Assembly: GCA_022113835.1 (NCBI GenBank)
Contig: JAILWY010000001.1
Span: forward strand, 3,348,001 to 3,412,000
Direction: 5' to 3'
DNA length: 64,000 nucleotides
Source: Atopsyche davidsoni
Lineage: Eukaryota; Arthropoda; Insecta; Trichoptera; Hydrobiosidae
The position numbers were made by a program, and so were the translations under genes. The notes under the pieces were generated by a model. The model was not told where the DNA came from. It ran no database searches and was given only the letters and a program-made list of their open reading frames with translations. Shown in pieces: positions 27,601 through 42,600 of the stretch (the first letter of the stretch is position 1; every line of letters begins with the position of its first letter).

Positions 27601-30600
27601 AGTCCATTAGACTTGAAGGTAACCAATGCATACAAAAATAAACTAATGCCCCGTAAACTGTGATCTTAAATATTAATATACTACGAGTATTCCAACTATG
27701 AAATATTTAATCAATTTATCACATATTTTATCCACACAGGCTTTTGCGTAAATAATATATTTTATGTTATCGTATATGAAGTGACGCAAAAAATTTAATA
27801 ACTACAGCGGCTTTGTTTGCAATCAAACTACATTGATACTATAAAAGAGCGATATAAGCTGCTTGTGCATGGCTGCCATTCTGTATCCTGAGCATGTGTA
27901 AAGGATCGGTAATGGAGTAGTGTATTTGGAATGATTAAAAAGGAATGTGCTCTGGAAGTACCTTGTCGAGGTAAGGGGACTCCTGCTATTGTTTCTGTAG
28001 CTTGCTGCAGAAGGAGAATAAAACTGCGGTGTAGAAGGATGCTCAGTGAAATTAGGAGAGGCACTTGATGAAGATGCTACGCAAGTACGGAACCAATATA
28101 TTTAGTTTAGGGTGGATAAATATCTATAGCTCGTAAATATCATTCATAAAAATGCAATGTGGACATATAAAATTAAACATAGCAAAGACGCGAAACGTAA
28201 AGTATGTATTTTCAAATATTTATATCAGGTATAAAATTTAATATTTGCGTTTTATAATTTTAAAAGTGCAACTTCAAAAAAATGTCTTGAAATACATTAT
28301 TTTCAATAGTATATTTTATTTAAAATTATATATTATATTTTGCATAGCACGCAAGATGCAATACACTTTCTTTATAAGGCACTCGTTCTCGAGAGCTTTT
28401 GCAGTGTGAATACAAAGTCTTGCAGAAGAAGGAAACGCGCCAGGGGTGGTTGAGGAAACTGGAATCTACTCCACTCTGCTCGCGACCTCCGCACCGGGAG
28501 GCATCGGGGATTATGCGACACTATTGTTTATAAGCAGACACGCTATGCATGTTATATAAAATAAAAAACAAAAACATATGTTTGCTTAGCTTCTTAGTGA
28601 CTCATGTCGGTATAAATTATAAAAAGAGACAATGAATACTTCTACATCCAGTGCCTCTCCTCAGAGGACGTTGACGACAATTTCATTGAGCATATACTCG
28701 TTCTGAGCCAGTGTAGTGGGTCCTCGGTTTTTTCTACACCGCAGTTTTATATTTGAAGTAAAAGTCTGCCTACTGCTGCTGCCCTTAGTAATCCTTTTAT
28801 TACAAAGCTCTGGCGTTTAAATCTAATACTTCTTCTACAGCAAGATACAGAAACAATAGCAGTACGAACTTCCAGAGCACGTCCCTCCACAATCATCCCA
28901 AGTCTACTACTTCATTACCAATCCTTTACACACGCTCAGGGTACAGAATGGTAACCATGCATAAGCAAGGAGGTCATATTTACAAAAAAATAATAATTAA
29001 TAAACTTTTTTATTTAATTTTTTCAAGATTATGGTAATCTTTTGCGTCTGGGAGCAAGCAATAAATAATGCAGCATGCTTATAATTTTGTTTTAAAATTT
29101 TGCTACTAAATCTATTTATTTGAATAATATTTAGTGTGAATTCCTTATAACTTTTAAATATTATCCCTAAAACAATGATCAAATTTTCAAGCACAAATTT
29201 ACCCAGACGAATAATTTAATGTTGTTATCTTTTCTCGATTGAAAATTTAGCTCCACTGTGTGTAAAATAGTGACTCAATAAACGGGAAGAACCCTCAGTC
29301 TCAAAATAAAATCTCCCAAATTGTCTCTTCGAACGTCCCTTGTCTCCAGATTGGAGGCTTTTAATTTCCACCCCGTCCCCGCGGACAGCCTCCCTCGGCT
29401 TTGGCAGATTATTTCATAATATTTTTACCCGCTTTGACAGCCTTCCGCTCGACCGGTCGCCATTCCGGCATTAGTTCCGGCCCGCTGGCCCCGGCATAAG
29501 GGCGCTCTTTAAACTCATATAATTTATTATTATTATCCAGAAGTGTCTGTTATAGATTGGAGAATTATCTTTTTTAAGTCTGGCTTAGCAAAGATTATTT
29601 ACTAAGTTCTTTTCGATTTATTTGAGATCAAAGAATTTGCAAAAGTTTTTTAACTGTAGCCAATTTTTGGGATGTAGAGTTTCGACTGTGTCTTGAGTAT
29701 ACAGAAAATTGTCAGACCACCTTTGTGGTCTATATAACCTATATCAAAGCCTCGCCGAATCTTCCCTCTTCATTTCAATGCGGGGTATCGTTAAAGGCCA
29801 TTTCCAACTCTACATTTATCTTGTTGGTTAGGTTAGGTTAACTGTTAACCGTTTTAAGTATATCCTCTCGTCTTGTTAAAGGTGCCAGTAAGAGGCCTCT
29901 AATAATAATAAGTAAATTTCAACTATTATTTTCTACGCCGGACTGCTTTCGTTAAAAAAATATTTCATTGCGTAATCAACACTCTATTATTGTTACAGCA
30001 AAAAACATCTTATTTCATACATTATATATTAAATATATAAGGGGCTGGTAAATATGGTATATTTTAATTACTCTACGAATTCTTGGCAGACAATAAGATT
30101 TCCAAAGACGTTTATACCAAAACGTTATAAATAAAATATTATTAAAATAAGTTTGCGAAAAATTTAATCGTCTCTCTTCTAAGAATTATCAAAAAAATAG
30201 AAACTGAAAAAATATTCAGAGCATATTTTTATCTTTTTATTAATTCAAATAATGTAATTACATAAGCTTCTTTGCTTTAATAAAAGTACAATCTTTACAA
30301 TTTAGAGTTGATTTTTACGGTCAGCATTAAGACTCTTAAAATTCATTCAGAAAATGAAAATTCAATCAACCCAAAGGGAAACATTCTCAATGGTTTTCCT
30401 ACAAACTCTGTCCCAAAAAAAAAAACCCTTCTTTATTTTAATGCCATTAAAAATCAATGCATAAATTACTTTCAAAAGCAGGTTTTATGAAGAAAAAAAA
30501 AATCACTCTGCGATTTACCATTTATTGAGGGAGTTTATTTTTTTTCGAACTTATTTTTTACGTCGGCCTTAATACAAGGACTTATTTAATACTGTATTTT

Positions 30601-33600
30601 AGAAAATGACTTAAATTTATGAATCAGGCGACGCACTTTTATTGCTCTCTTCTACATATAAAATTCATTATGTAAATCCCTCGTATGTGGTCGGCCGCAT
30701 TTTTTGAAAGTTGAGTTAAATTTACGTGTTTTAAGACCTTCGTTGAAATTGCCACTTTTATTAGCAGCTTGGAGTTCACACCCCGTACTTTTATTTTACA
30801 TTTATTTTTTATCTGAAAATGATTTTATGTTCAATTTAACCGTCACAAACACCCATAGTTTTAAAATGAATTAAATGTAAAAAAAACACAAATGTTTTTT
30901 TAAAAAAATGTCTATATACTCACACATAATCTGTATCATTATGTAATAAATACGATATTCATAATATAAATTCACTTTTCAGATTACCTTAATATTGTTA
31001 TATTTATAATAAAATAATTTAAAGACTACGCGTGCTTTGAATTTATTTTATATTGGCACAAATAAAATATATGTAAAAAAAATTATAAAAAAAACTTTAC
31101 TTAAACATCATTTTTATTACATTTCTGCACAAACTTAAAATAATAAAAATATTATAATGTTTCATAAATAATTTTTTTTCCTCTTTTATTTATCAAACAT
31201 CATGCAGAATTAAAAAAATATGCTGAATGTTTATTAAAACTCAATTTATGTACAATATTTTTTCAGTCCTATTTTTTGTGTTTCATCACTTGCTTTTTTA
31301 AAATTTATTTTATAAATAAACGTCATTATTATTTTTTAACGATCAACCTCCACAACGGTTGTTATGGAGGTGATATGCATAAGACTTTTTTTTATCGTTG
31401 ACATGTTATAGACTCCTTGGATAAAAACACAACAAGTAACAAATAAAACTTATTTGTGTGTGTATAGTTTCTTTATTATAAAATATTATATTTGGTGTAA
31501 TTTAAAATAATTTTTCATTATACTGACTCTGAATACCCGCATCCGTGAGTCATTAAAGGAAGAATGGTTTTCATAGACGTGACATACTAGTAAAGATGTA
31601 CACCACGAAGTGTAAGATAATAAGTTAATTCTAAAAGTTACGACTTAAAACACGCAACGCTGATAAATTGAATGATAAGGCTGACATAAAAATAAAACAT
31701 ATTTGCCTACTTTATTTATATTCTTGTAAAAACGATAATTACTATAAAACCATTAAATTGTCTGCGACAAGTATACAAAGAGCTTTCTTTCATTTTTTTA
31801 ATTCAAATTTGTATCGTAATTTCTGGTAAAACCCAAACTTATATTTATTGTATAAATATTGACTATAAAGCTTGAAATGACAGTAAGCACTCTTTAAACA
31901 ATATTTATTTTATAATAATTGTTTTTATTTTTTAAAAATCATTGCGTGAAACAGAAAAGCTTTCATTTAAAAAAAAATTGTCATCATGAAAAAAAGGCTG
32001 CGCTTTCTTTGCTCTGGGAAGGCATTTAAAACCAATGGGAGGTAAAATAGGGATGGCATCATGGGGTGGTGCTGGAAACTGAAAGGACCTATACTTTATG
32101 TTATATTAACCTCTTCTGTTTTACAATGTGACCTTAGAGTATATTTTTATGTTTGTCGCTTTTTTTATACTTCCGATATTCTAAGATTCATACTTTTCTG
32201 GTTAGATAATATCTAGAATCTAGATGCTGAAAATTATATTATTTAAAATCAATCTACCATGCCTGTTAAAGGTGATAATATCTCTAAGTAAATTATGTAT
32301 CATCTTCCAATGCCTAAGCCTAATTTTAAAAAACAAAAATAATATTTTTCATATTTTTTTCTTTAAATAAATAGCAAACGGGACATAATAAATTCAACAG
32401 TTTGAAATTCTTTAAATATTAACGTTGTGTGCTTTATTTCTTTATTTTTTACCAAATTGTAGAAAAAACTATAATAGAACTATCCTGTTTACTTGCTTAA
32501 TTGAATAGCATATTTTTATTTACTTGAACGATATTCATATTTGAAAAATAAACAACAAACGTACTATTACATAATTTATCTTTCTCGTGTGTTGTTCTGT
32601 ATCAATTACTTTTTTGTGCTTCTTGTTAAGTTTCCAAAGTAACAAAAAACATTTTTACGACAACATATTTGCAATTTATTATATTTATAATGTATTTTTT
32701 TCATTGTTTCAGGGACCGCTTATACAAACTGAAGCTTACGGACATCAGTCAATCGCATTGCGAGGTAAGCTTAAATATTTAGACTATCATCTATTTTATG
32801 AAGAACTTTTTATGTTTTATCTCAAGGCTTTATTTTTAAATAGAGTTTAAGACTACTTTTACTATACCCAACTTTTAGAAAATCAAAAGCTTCACCAAAG
32901 CTTTACTCAATTTAAAAAAAAATAGATACAAGGAGTTTCCTTAATTATGTAAAAAAAAAACCAAAAGTTAATTTTGTCAAACAATGATCTGATCCCTGAA
33001 GAGCACAGAGACTAAAACGTTGAAATACTAAAAACTTACTTAACACCCATGAATATAAATCAATTATTTACACAATATTAATAATAAATCTGTACAGTTT
33101 TTAATCAAATACGTCACAAAAAGTACGTCAGTTGCTATTTCTTTGATAAACTATTTATAGTTTGTTAAATTGTTCATAAAACTACAATTAATTTTTAAAA
33201 GTTGCTCTGTAAATCATTTGCCTAAACATTGTATTTTCCAATTATACAACCTGCTTTATGTATTTGACAGTTAATTATCTTTGTTGATCAGCTTTTAAGA
33301 AACCTGGTGATGGCAACATATAATAATTGCACAGGAACTTTAGGGGGCCATTCTAATAATACAAGTATCTTAAAAGGTATAATTTACTCTACGAAAAGAA
33401 ACATTTACTCTAAGTTTACACAACATTTAATTCTAATTAAGCAAGTACATTTTGGATTACGAAAACGGCTATGTTTAATTACAAGTAGTTTATAAATAAA
33501 GAGATTATACACGCATTCACGTTGTAGACTTGATACACGACGTAAAAGCCCGGTTTTCTTGAATAACGTTTTATTATACACGGTGTCTCAAAGTCACAGT

Positions 33601-36600
33601 GTCATTTCAAAAGGTATCCCATCTGAACTGCCAATTATTTTTTTTGTAATATTTTCAAAATATGTTTGTCTTCTTAACAGCTAATAAAAATACTCGTATG
33701 CTTATATAGGTCGTGGGAAAATTAAATTTGAAGTATCATTGACCATTTCGTATGAGAATTCAAAAGGGACTGACTATTTTTTCTGTGTGGACCGTTCGCT
33801 GTGCATATTTAAGATTTTAAGTAGAAATGTTTGTCCACAGTTGGGATTCGCCTGTATTTTTACCATCTCATGTTTGTGTAGCTCCTGAAATATATCACAA
33901 ACTTTCCACATTTAGCAGCGGTGAGCCCGGCTAGCAATCACAGGAGAAGCACCTACTTAAATTTGCGCCCCACGGCGGGGGAAGCTCCGTCCAAACCTCC
34001 CCTGAAACTATTCCAATCACACACAAGTCGGACTGGGAAGGTGCTGCGAACAATTAGCCCCTAAATATGGATTATACCACCCTGCTTGGTAAAACTTTGA
34101 TAGTTAGGAACATAACAGATGATTGTGAGCTCTGCTGCAGTGCGTTTGAAAGTTCCGCTTGATTTCATTTGCGGAAATGATTATGTGCATGATTGTTTAA
34201 AACAGTCTGTGTTTGTACTATTTAATATTTAAATATATCTACTAAAAACGATTTCATGCTGAAGACAAAAAAAAATACTTTGATAGTTAGGCACATGATT
34301 GAGCTCTGCTGCAGTGTTTTTAAAAGATCCATTTGGGGAAATAATAATATATTTGATTGCTGAACGCAGTCGCATCTTTTGTATAACAATATGTACTAAT
34401 AACTATTTAAAGGTGAATACAGAAAAAAATACATTGATTGTTAGTATGTTAATATGTTTTTATATTTGATCAGTTAAATTTATTGAACTGCAACGCAATA
34501 TTAATATAATATGAAATATTTTTTTTATTTTAATATTTCTTGAGTGATTTTCCACATTTTTATTTTTATTAGTTACCGGTTTCGATAGTGATAATGCCAA
34601 CGTGAAAGGTTGCCGAAACCGGTCACTAATAAAAATAAAAATGAGGAAAATCACTCAAGTATTTTATTCAAAAATATTAAAATGGAATTTCACCAAGTAC
34701 TCTCTGTCAAAAATATTGAATTTCATAATATGAAATATCAAAACACAAAAATGTTATTTGAATTTTACCTCAAAAGCTATCCACATAACGAAAAAATTGT
34801 GAACTCTGTGTATTTAATTTACGGAAATAATTGTGTTACTTAAAAAAGTTATTTAATGTTTGTGCTTTTTGTTTCTTTTTAATTTTTCAGTACAAAAATG
34901 GTCATATTTTGGTCAAGTCGTGTGTAGTCAAAAATGGTCAATGTCATATTTTACACAAATTTTAAATTTATTTTAAATTGATTGTTTCGCTCATTTGCAA
35001 CCACCGTGTGGTTTTTCCGTATTAAAATTAATAATTTCTATGACCTAATGTGAATCCAAGGTGTCCCTGTGCCATGCCGTGATGGAAGGACGTAAGCCGG
35101 CTGAAGTTGTTCGCACGCGCCATGTCCAAACTCAATTATGTTGCGTTGCTTTTGGTGTTAAGCACCCCGGGTTATAAAATCCAGGGGCGGCGCTTGCCGG
35201 GAGGGTCCCTGCAATCAGAATTGTGATTCGCAATAAATCCCCTTTAACCATACCGCCGTTCTGTGTCCATCCAATTGAGAATTATCGCCACCGCACTGCA
35301 TACGCAAGACGAAATTCATGACAGGGTTGCTTAGATTTTTAGATTAAATTTTAAACATTTACTTTTCAAAAACCTCGATAGTATATAATTTACATAAGAC
35401 TTTAGTCATGATTTCGTCAATGTATTTTTATATGCACGCTTAAAATTTGTTCCTATATTTTTATTTTTAATAAGATCGAATTGAGATGTATATTTTCACA
35501 CCACGTATGAATAAATGCTCGCATGCGGAAATAATAAATTAAAGCAATTGCAAGCAAATAATATTTTTAACAGAACATAAAATATATCATTTAAACCTAG
35601 TATAGCAAGCAAGCGACATACTTTCTTCATCTGGTGCCTCTCGTCAGAGAAAGTTGGCGACCATTTCACTGAGCATATACTCATGCAAAGCCAATGATAA
35701 AAATAGTGTAGTTTTATATTAGAATCATTTCCTTACAAAGCTCTGTAGTTTAGATCTGATACTTCTTCTGCAACAGGCTACAGAAACAATAGCAGGATCC
35801 CCCCACGTACTTCTAGAGCACATCCAAGTCCACTTCTCCATTACCGATCCTTTTAAATTTAAATTTAAATTCAATATGCGAAACAAGTGTATTTTCAAGT
35901 AGCACATAATGAAACAAAGCCTCAACTAATATTTCAAGATGTACTAAAGCAAAGAGGGAGATCGCAAGGAGAATAATTACACATCACATGATTTATTCGG
36001 AATGCGGTAGCCCTGGTTGCGTTAAAAACTTTCAGCTCCAGGGGCGCCGGTCCCTTGTAAATGAACCTGGTGCAGGACCCTCCCCCACGCTGCGCCCCTG
36101 CGGTCAGCCCGGCGCATCCTTCAGCCGGTCGGATATCCCCGATGAAAGCAAAAGTCTGACAATTAAATCCAAATTGTTTTCAGACCTCAAGCCGCAAACG
36201 AGCGAACTTTTTGATTTACGCAGAAGTGCACGCTTATTCGATCGCCAGCTGTGTTATTCAAACTCACAGATCTTCACGATTTAATGAACTTATACCTATA
36301 TTTTATTTTATATATTAAAACACTAAAGGCGGGGCGGGTACTAGTACCCGTTTCGCGGACTGCTGTCTAAACGCGGGGCGCGCATTAATACTCTTTTATA
36401 CTCGAAAAATACTCTTTTAGATTTTGCCATGACTAAGCCGCTCAATTCCTTGACTCTAAACAACTAAATAATTACAAATATACAAATTACAAAACTGTGC
36501 TGATCTTAACACACTAAAGGCGGGGCGGGTACTAGTACCCGTTTCGCGGACTGCTGTCTAAACGCGGGGCGCGCATTAATACTCTTTTATACTCGAAAAA

Positions 36601-39600
36601 TACTCTTTTAGATTTTGCCATGACTAAGCCGCTCAATTCCTTGACTCTAAACAACTAAATAATTACAAATATACAAATTACAAAACTGTGCTGATCTTAA
36701 CACACTAAAGGCGGGGCGGGTACTAGTACCCGTTTCGCGGACTGCTGTCTAAACGCGGGGCGCGTATTAATACTCTTTTATACTCGAAAAATACTCTTTT
36801 AGATTTTGCCATGACTAAGCCGCTCAATTCCTTGACTCTAAACAACTAAATAATTACAAATATACAAATTACAAAACTGTGCTGATCTTAACACACTAAA
36901 GGCGGGGCGGGTACTAGTACCCGTTTCGCGGACTGCTGTCTAAAAGCAGGGCGCGTATTAATACCTTTTTGAATGTGTTTACTCTAAAAGCGGCAGAAGG
37001 TCATTTTACTCTTTATGTTTACAGCTCGTAATGTTTGTTTAGACTCGTCAACGTTACTTCTATCAATACCGTCCAATGATTCTGAACAAAGTGACAATGA
37101 AGAAGTGGAGTGGTCAGAGAATGATAATCCTTCAATTATTGAACAATTTTTAGGACAAAGTGGTGTTGTTGTGATGCCAAGTAATCCGCAACAAGTTCAA
37201 CTTTTCATAGGAAACGATTTATTTGACTACATGCAAATCAAAGAGTGTATAGACTAGATTTCACATCGGTTTATTCAATTTCGTTACCCGCATAGTGTGC
37301 CAATTGGTTTATTAGCTCAGAGATAAGACCGTTGACTCTTAATCAAAAAGTCTCCTGTTCTATACCCGTCCTGAAAAGTGAATCCCAAATAATTTTTTTC
37401 AGTTTGATTTTATGAATTCATAAATATTCTGATTATATTCATAGGTATAAGCATAAAATAATGCCTTACTTTCATTAGTAAAGATGAAGTTATTGCGCAC
37501 ATCAGGAATTGATCATCGTTCAACATTTCATGTCTTATTCACACAGTAGGAGGCTTTGTACTTCTGATCTATTTAACTCAGCATGAGCAGATAAAGTCCA
37601 TTCTGGAAGACTATCCAATACGCTTTCTAAGTGGTCCCGCCAGTGCTGTTTTCAGACCTCCGAAGCCTTCGCAAACTTCCTTTGGGGTCTGGGGTTTCAC
37701 GACAATTTTATCTACAACGCCAAACCTAATGCTTCTAGCACTTTTATTTAAAAGATTCATTTACAAAATCACAATGAAAATTTTAATTATAAAATATGTT
37801 TAAACTTGCGTTTGGCAATTTAAACCCAAATTTACAATCCATAGAAATAACTACATTCAAAATTGCTTGTATTAACAAAATTATAAACTTCAACAAGTGA
37901 TATATGTATAGCTGGTAATTTGTGAGCATCAGTATACACATTTGGGTGTAAAGTGTTGATCTCTCAGCTTATAAAGTTCCAACATCATTGTTATATTGTA
38001 CTACAATCGCAATCATTAGAGAAGCAATGTTACAAAATAAACGCAGGTATTGTTTGAAAGTTTTCTCTCATTTATTGACTGTGTGGAGTGCTCAATTAGG
38101 ACCACTCGCTGTGATCCAATCACCGAAACATAGTTCGGATATAAAAACAATATTTACTAATTACAATAAATCGAATCCATTTGTAAAACGTGATGTGCGT
38201 GGGGCTTGACAATTTGTCTTGACGCTGAAAAGAATCACTAAATATTAAATATGATGTAAGGTCAAGATGTGTGGGATCAAATCTCACTTGTGTAATTTAT
38301 CTTTGTTTCATGTGTGAATGCTATTATGCTATTTGCGTGTTCTATTATGAATATCATCGTCAAATTCTTCAATACTATTGTTTTTTGAATGCAATCATAA
38401 CGAAAAAAAAATAAAATGCAGCGCTCCCCACTTTCAGCAGGTATCGCCAAAGCCTTCGAGGGTGCTTGTCTAATTCGACCCCTGGACCTTCGAGAGTTTT
38501 GCGAATTGTTCATCTTGTGAATTTTTAAAATCCCACGCACACAAAGGGGTGGATTGGTATAGAAATGTAATTTAATGAGATTGTTTTGCTACCCTCCTTA
38601 TAGCAAGGGTAAGATGAATGACGCGCGTCAATTTGATGTTTTTTTTACAGTAAAAAAAATAGATTTTATTTATCTTCTGAGCTAATTTATATTTTCGAAA
38701 CTAAATCAAAAATTATGTATCTCCACAGTTACAAAACAGTTAAGAGAATTATAAAAAGTGACATGGATTTCTTAAGACATTACATAAATAAATTGTTTAT
38801 CCTGTTATAAAATCTTTCTTTAACACAAAAAAACTACAGTAAAAATATCAGACAAGTAATATGCTAAACTAGATAAAAACTAGTTTAAAATATATTATAC
38901 AACATCAAAAAATATGCTGCGCAAGGTCTGGTGCCTGAAAATGGCATAATTACATAATATCGTATATTATATTTTCAAATGTCTATTAATTTTTTTGTCT
39001 AGAAACTTATTGGAAGCTACAACCTTCAAAACCTTACATTTTAAATTCAGCAGGCAAAAGTAGTTTTCAGTTATAAATTTCATTTTAAAAAATATATAGT
39101 TATCCATATTATAAAACAAAACCTATTAAATAATGCATTCGGGTAAAAATCACGCTACCTGCCATTAATACACTAAGCATCTGGTTTTTTATTCAATATT
39201 TTTGATGAAATTGCACATTGATATTTTATATTCAAGTAAATATTTTTGTTATTTCCACTTTTTATTTTTATGTGCGACTAGTTTCAACGGTATCTATTAT
39301 TGGCACTTTCAAACGGAGCTAAAAATTGCCAACGATAAATTTTGGTGAAACTAGTAACAAGTTTTTTTTACATGATTTCAATCATAAAACCCAAAAAAAC
39401 CTAGGAAGTTGTAAAGTGTGTTTGTTTCACCGTTTCTTAAAACACTTGCTACCTGCAACAACAACACATCATGACGTGTTTATTTACTAACCGGAAGCCT
39501 CAAAGCACTGTACATCTCAACACATGAGTACAAGAACACGTGTTTGTAATCATTATAAAAACGATAAAAGGATTGTATTGTTTTAATGAAAATCGTAGGC

Positions 39601-42600
39601 GGGCTTTGGATCGAGCATGTAACAATATGAGTGTCTTATTTCGCGATCCTCTCGGCTAAGCAATATTGAAAAGCCGAGGGAGCCTCGGCTTTCCTGGCTG
39701 GCACCAGATGTGAAGAAATGCATTATATATGAAGTCAGGCGCTGCGGGACAGTATTGTTTATTATTAATTAATTTATTGGCGGAAATCCAACAAATCCCC
39801 GCCGGCCGAGATGCGCTGCTTTTTTCCCCGATATTTGTTTCCCAAAATGGCAGATTTTTTCGCTTATTAATAATGCATGCCATGAAGACAATATCGCCTG
39901 CATATTCTGTGCGTTTGTCTGTTTTTGCCGAATCATAATTAATGGGTTTTTTTTCCGCTAAAGCAATTATATTTTTGTGAGACTGTCGCTGTGAAGTGTT
40001 TGCGATGTTTTTGTTTGGAAATATATAGTAACTACTGTATTTCGACGTTTTACTGGGACTAAAACTTCAGGAGACAAATCTTCCAACAACAACTACCAAA
40101 ACCTACGAACACATTTAACGTAAATAGTATGGTGTATGTTTTATTTCAATTTTTCAAGTTTTATTTAAATAAGCTATTACTATTTATTCAACATTGAGTT
40201 TAATTTTGGTAGAAATCAGAAAATAAATATTTTATTATATCTCAGGTTTGTATCATAGAATATCGTCTATATTGTACTAATATTTCTTGTACAGTGATGT
40301 TATTTAAAACTAATACGTATTTTAATAAAAAATACTTGCAATGATCAATTAACCTTTTTATATCTAACAGTAGCTTATTTTGGGCCTTAAACATAAATGA
40401 TAATGATTAAAATACTAAGAAAAATAACATATTTTATAGTATTCAAACATATATATTTGAACAAAGTGATTATCAAAATAAGTGAAAGTTTAGTCATATT
40501 TTTCAATTGTTCATTTATGTATTTTACAATTTATAATTTAATTAATATTTTTAATTTTAAATTAAAACACAAAGCTTTTTAATATAATCTGCACTTGCTA
40601 GGATTAAGCGAGGTTTGAGTTTCACATTTTCCTTTCCAAATTGGATTCCTCGAGGGTTAATTAATGTACAGTCCAGGTGCAGCGAATCACCTGAAATCAC
40701 TCAATTTTAAATTTATAATTACCCGCGACTTATATATTTAATAAAAACCACCTTACATAAATCTCCAGAATACAAAGCAAATTTCATTTAATGGTAATAA
40801 TTTAATATCACTATAGTAAACGGTAATTGTACTAAAAATGTGTACAATAATTAAAAAAATTATTTGATAAAACAAATTATCAATGGTATTAATTTTTAGG
40901 GTTGTGGATTTACTGTCATCTCTTTTACATCTCGTGGTTTATTATTCGATCTTGTTACTTATAATCATCATTCACTACAGCCAGGTTTTATTGTAACTCC
41001 ATAACAACAAATATGAAAAGTCAAATATCTAGAAGGTTACATCATTTGTGTTAGTGAGCGCTTTTGTCATTCAAGGACTACTTCAGACCCGAATTTTTTT
41101 CTAAATTTGTTTGTGAATCGATTTCTTAAATATTTCCTTCCTACCATAATATATGAAATAAATACAATGCGTTCCACTGTATACTGCATATTTACTTTTT
41201 GACTACGTACATACTTTTGGTAATACACTACATATATTTTTTTTTTACTCTTTATTACGTGTATATATTTTTTTGATTTATACTAGGTATATACTTTTTA
41301 TATTACAACCCTAAAAATAAAATTTTAAGTTTTAATATATCTAAGCCAGGCTATATGGCGTTCGTGAAAATACAACCCACAATAGTCTACGAATGACAAT
41401 ACGTAATAATTAATGCAGTAAAACAGAAACCATTTTGTTTTAACTGTCTCATAAGCCATTGTGTGTTCCTTATTGTTGCTTTTAAGATACCTGAACTTCA
41501 ACCCTTATTTTATTACTACCCTTCGCTAGTAGATACATCACCCCATCTCCGCCTACGCACCCCTCGTGTGACCCAATCTAACATGTAAATGAGCGTAGGC
41601 ATCTACAGCGTGAATAAATGAAAGGAGAGGCGGATAAGGATAAAAATAAATCGCTGTATCAATTTAACCATAGTTTGACCCAAAGCAGAGTCTTAACTGC
41701 GTATTTCTGCTGCCCAATAGCAATATTATATAATCATTTTATAACAAAGCTCTGGCGTTTAGATCTGGTACTCTTTCTGCAGCAAGCTACAGATACAATA
41801 CCACCTCCAAAGCACATCCCTCCACAATCATTACAAGTCCACTATTCCATTACCGATCCTATACAGAATAGCAGCCATGCACGAGCAACAAAATGAAGAG
41901 ATCGGGGATACCACGTTTATTTAGACACACTTATCTAGCATATCTCTATTTGAATATAAAGCATAAACATCTATTTTATATTGGTAAATTATCCAATAAA
42001 TAACACAGAAATGTTTGCCTTCTCGCCCGTGACGAAAAAGTATCTTCATCCCTCACAGTCAACACTCAGTCGCTACCCTTCACCGTACCTTTTGAATGTA
42101 TAATTCGTCTCTTCCCCTAGCAGATCAGAATGGACGGAGTCTGCACGTATCGGACCCCAGCGAGTATGTGCAGCACAATTGCCCGATACATAAAACTAGA
42201 TCGAATCTATGGACATATTGTAAGAATACTAAGATTTTGTCTTATTTAGTACATTGATAATTTAAAAAAACTTGATGTAATGCTAGATTTTGGGGTTTGA
42301 TCCCGTGAGGATGTCCATCTCAAGCTGAAGAGTATATTTCTATATAAGTCGTTTTTACCGGTTGCTTAAACCACTAAAACCCACGAGCCATTTCTGAAAT
42401 TTTGACTATATTGAAAATACTATACAAAAAATCATGCTATTATAAAAATCAATACTATGATAAAAATCTGATGGTATTTTAAAGAATAGATGAGCAAAAA
42501 CTTATCTCAGTTAAATGCTTATTGCTACGCACAAAAGTGTTTTATATTTCAAACTAAAATTTACATGTAAGTAGTGACAAATTAGTCATCATTAATGAGG

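Larger units (their letters stand above)
6523..32712 (+). other. Sema-2a: Intron 1 of Sema-2a (26.2 kb)
   Basis: GTAAGT donor and TTTCAG acceptor. Repeats inside are annotated separately: LINE tails, SINE pieces, an inverted-repeat element, a decayed transposase, a duplicated block and an AT microsatellite. GC-richer islands that look unique lie at about 11690-11890, 12420-12680, 14250-14450, 18840-19090, 20340-20520, 22010-22140, 24280-24500, 25545-25740, 26380-26560, 28430-28530 and 29300-29520. The remaining sequence is plain AT-rich DNA in which I see no gene on either strand. Confidence 0.85.

Noticed and set aside
32978..33060. Further hammerhead-like motif (CTGATCCCTGAAGAGCACAG...AAAACGTTGAAA)
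   Set aside because: Lacks the GAAAC box and a clear stem II; could be chance.
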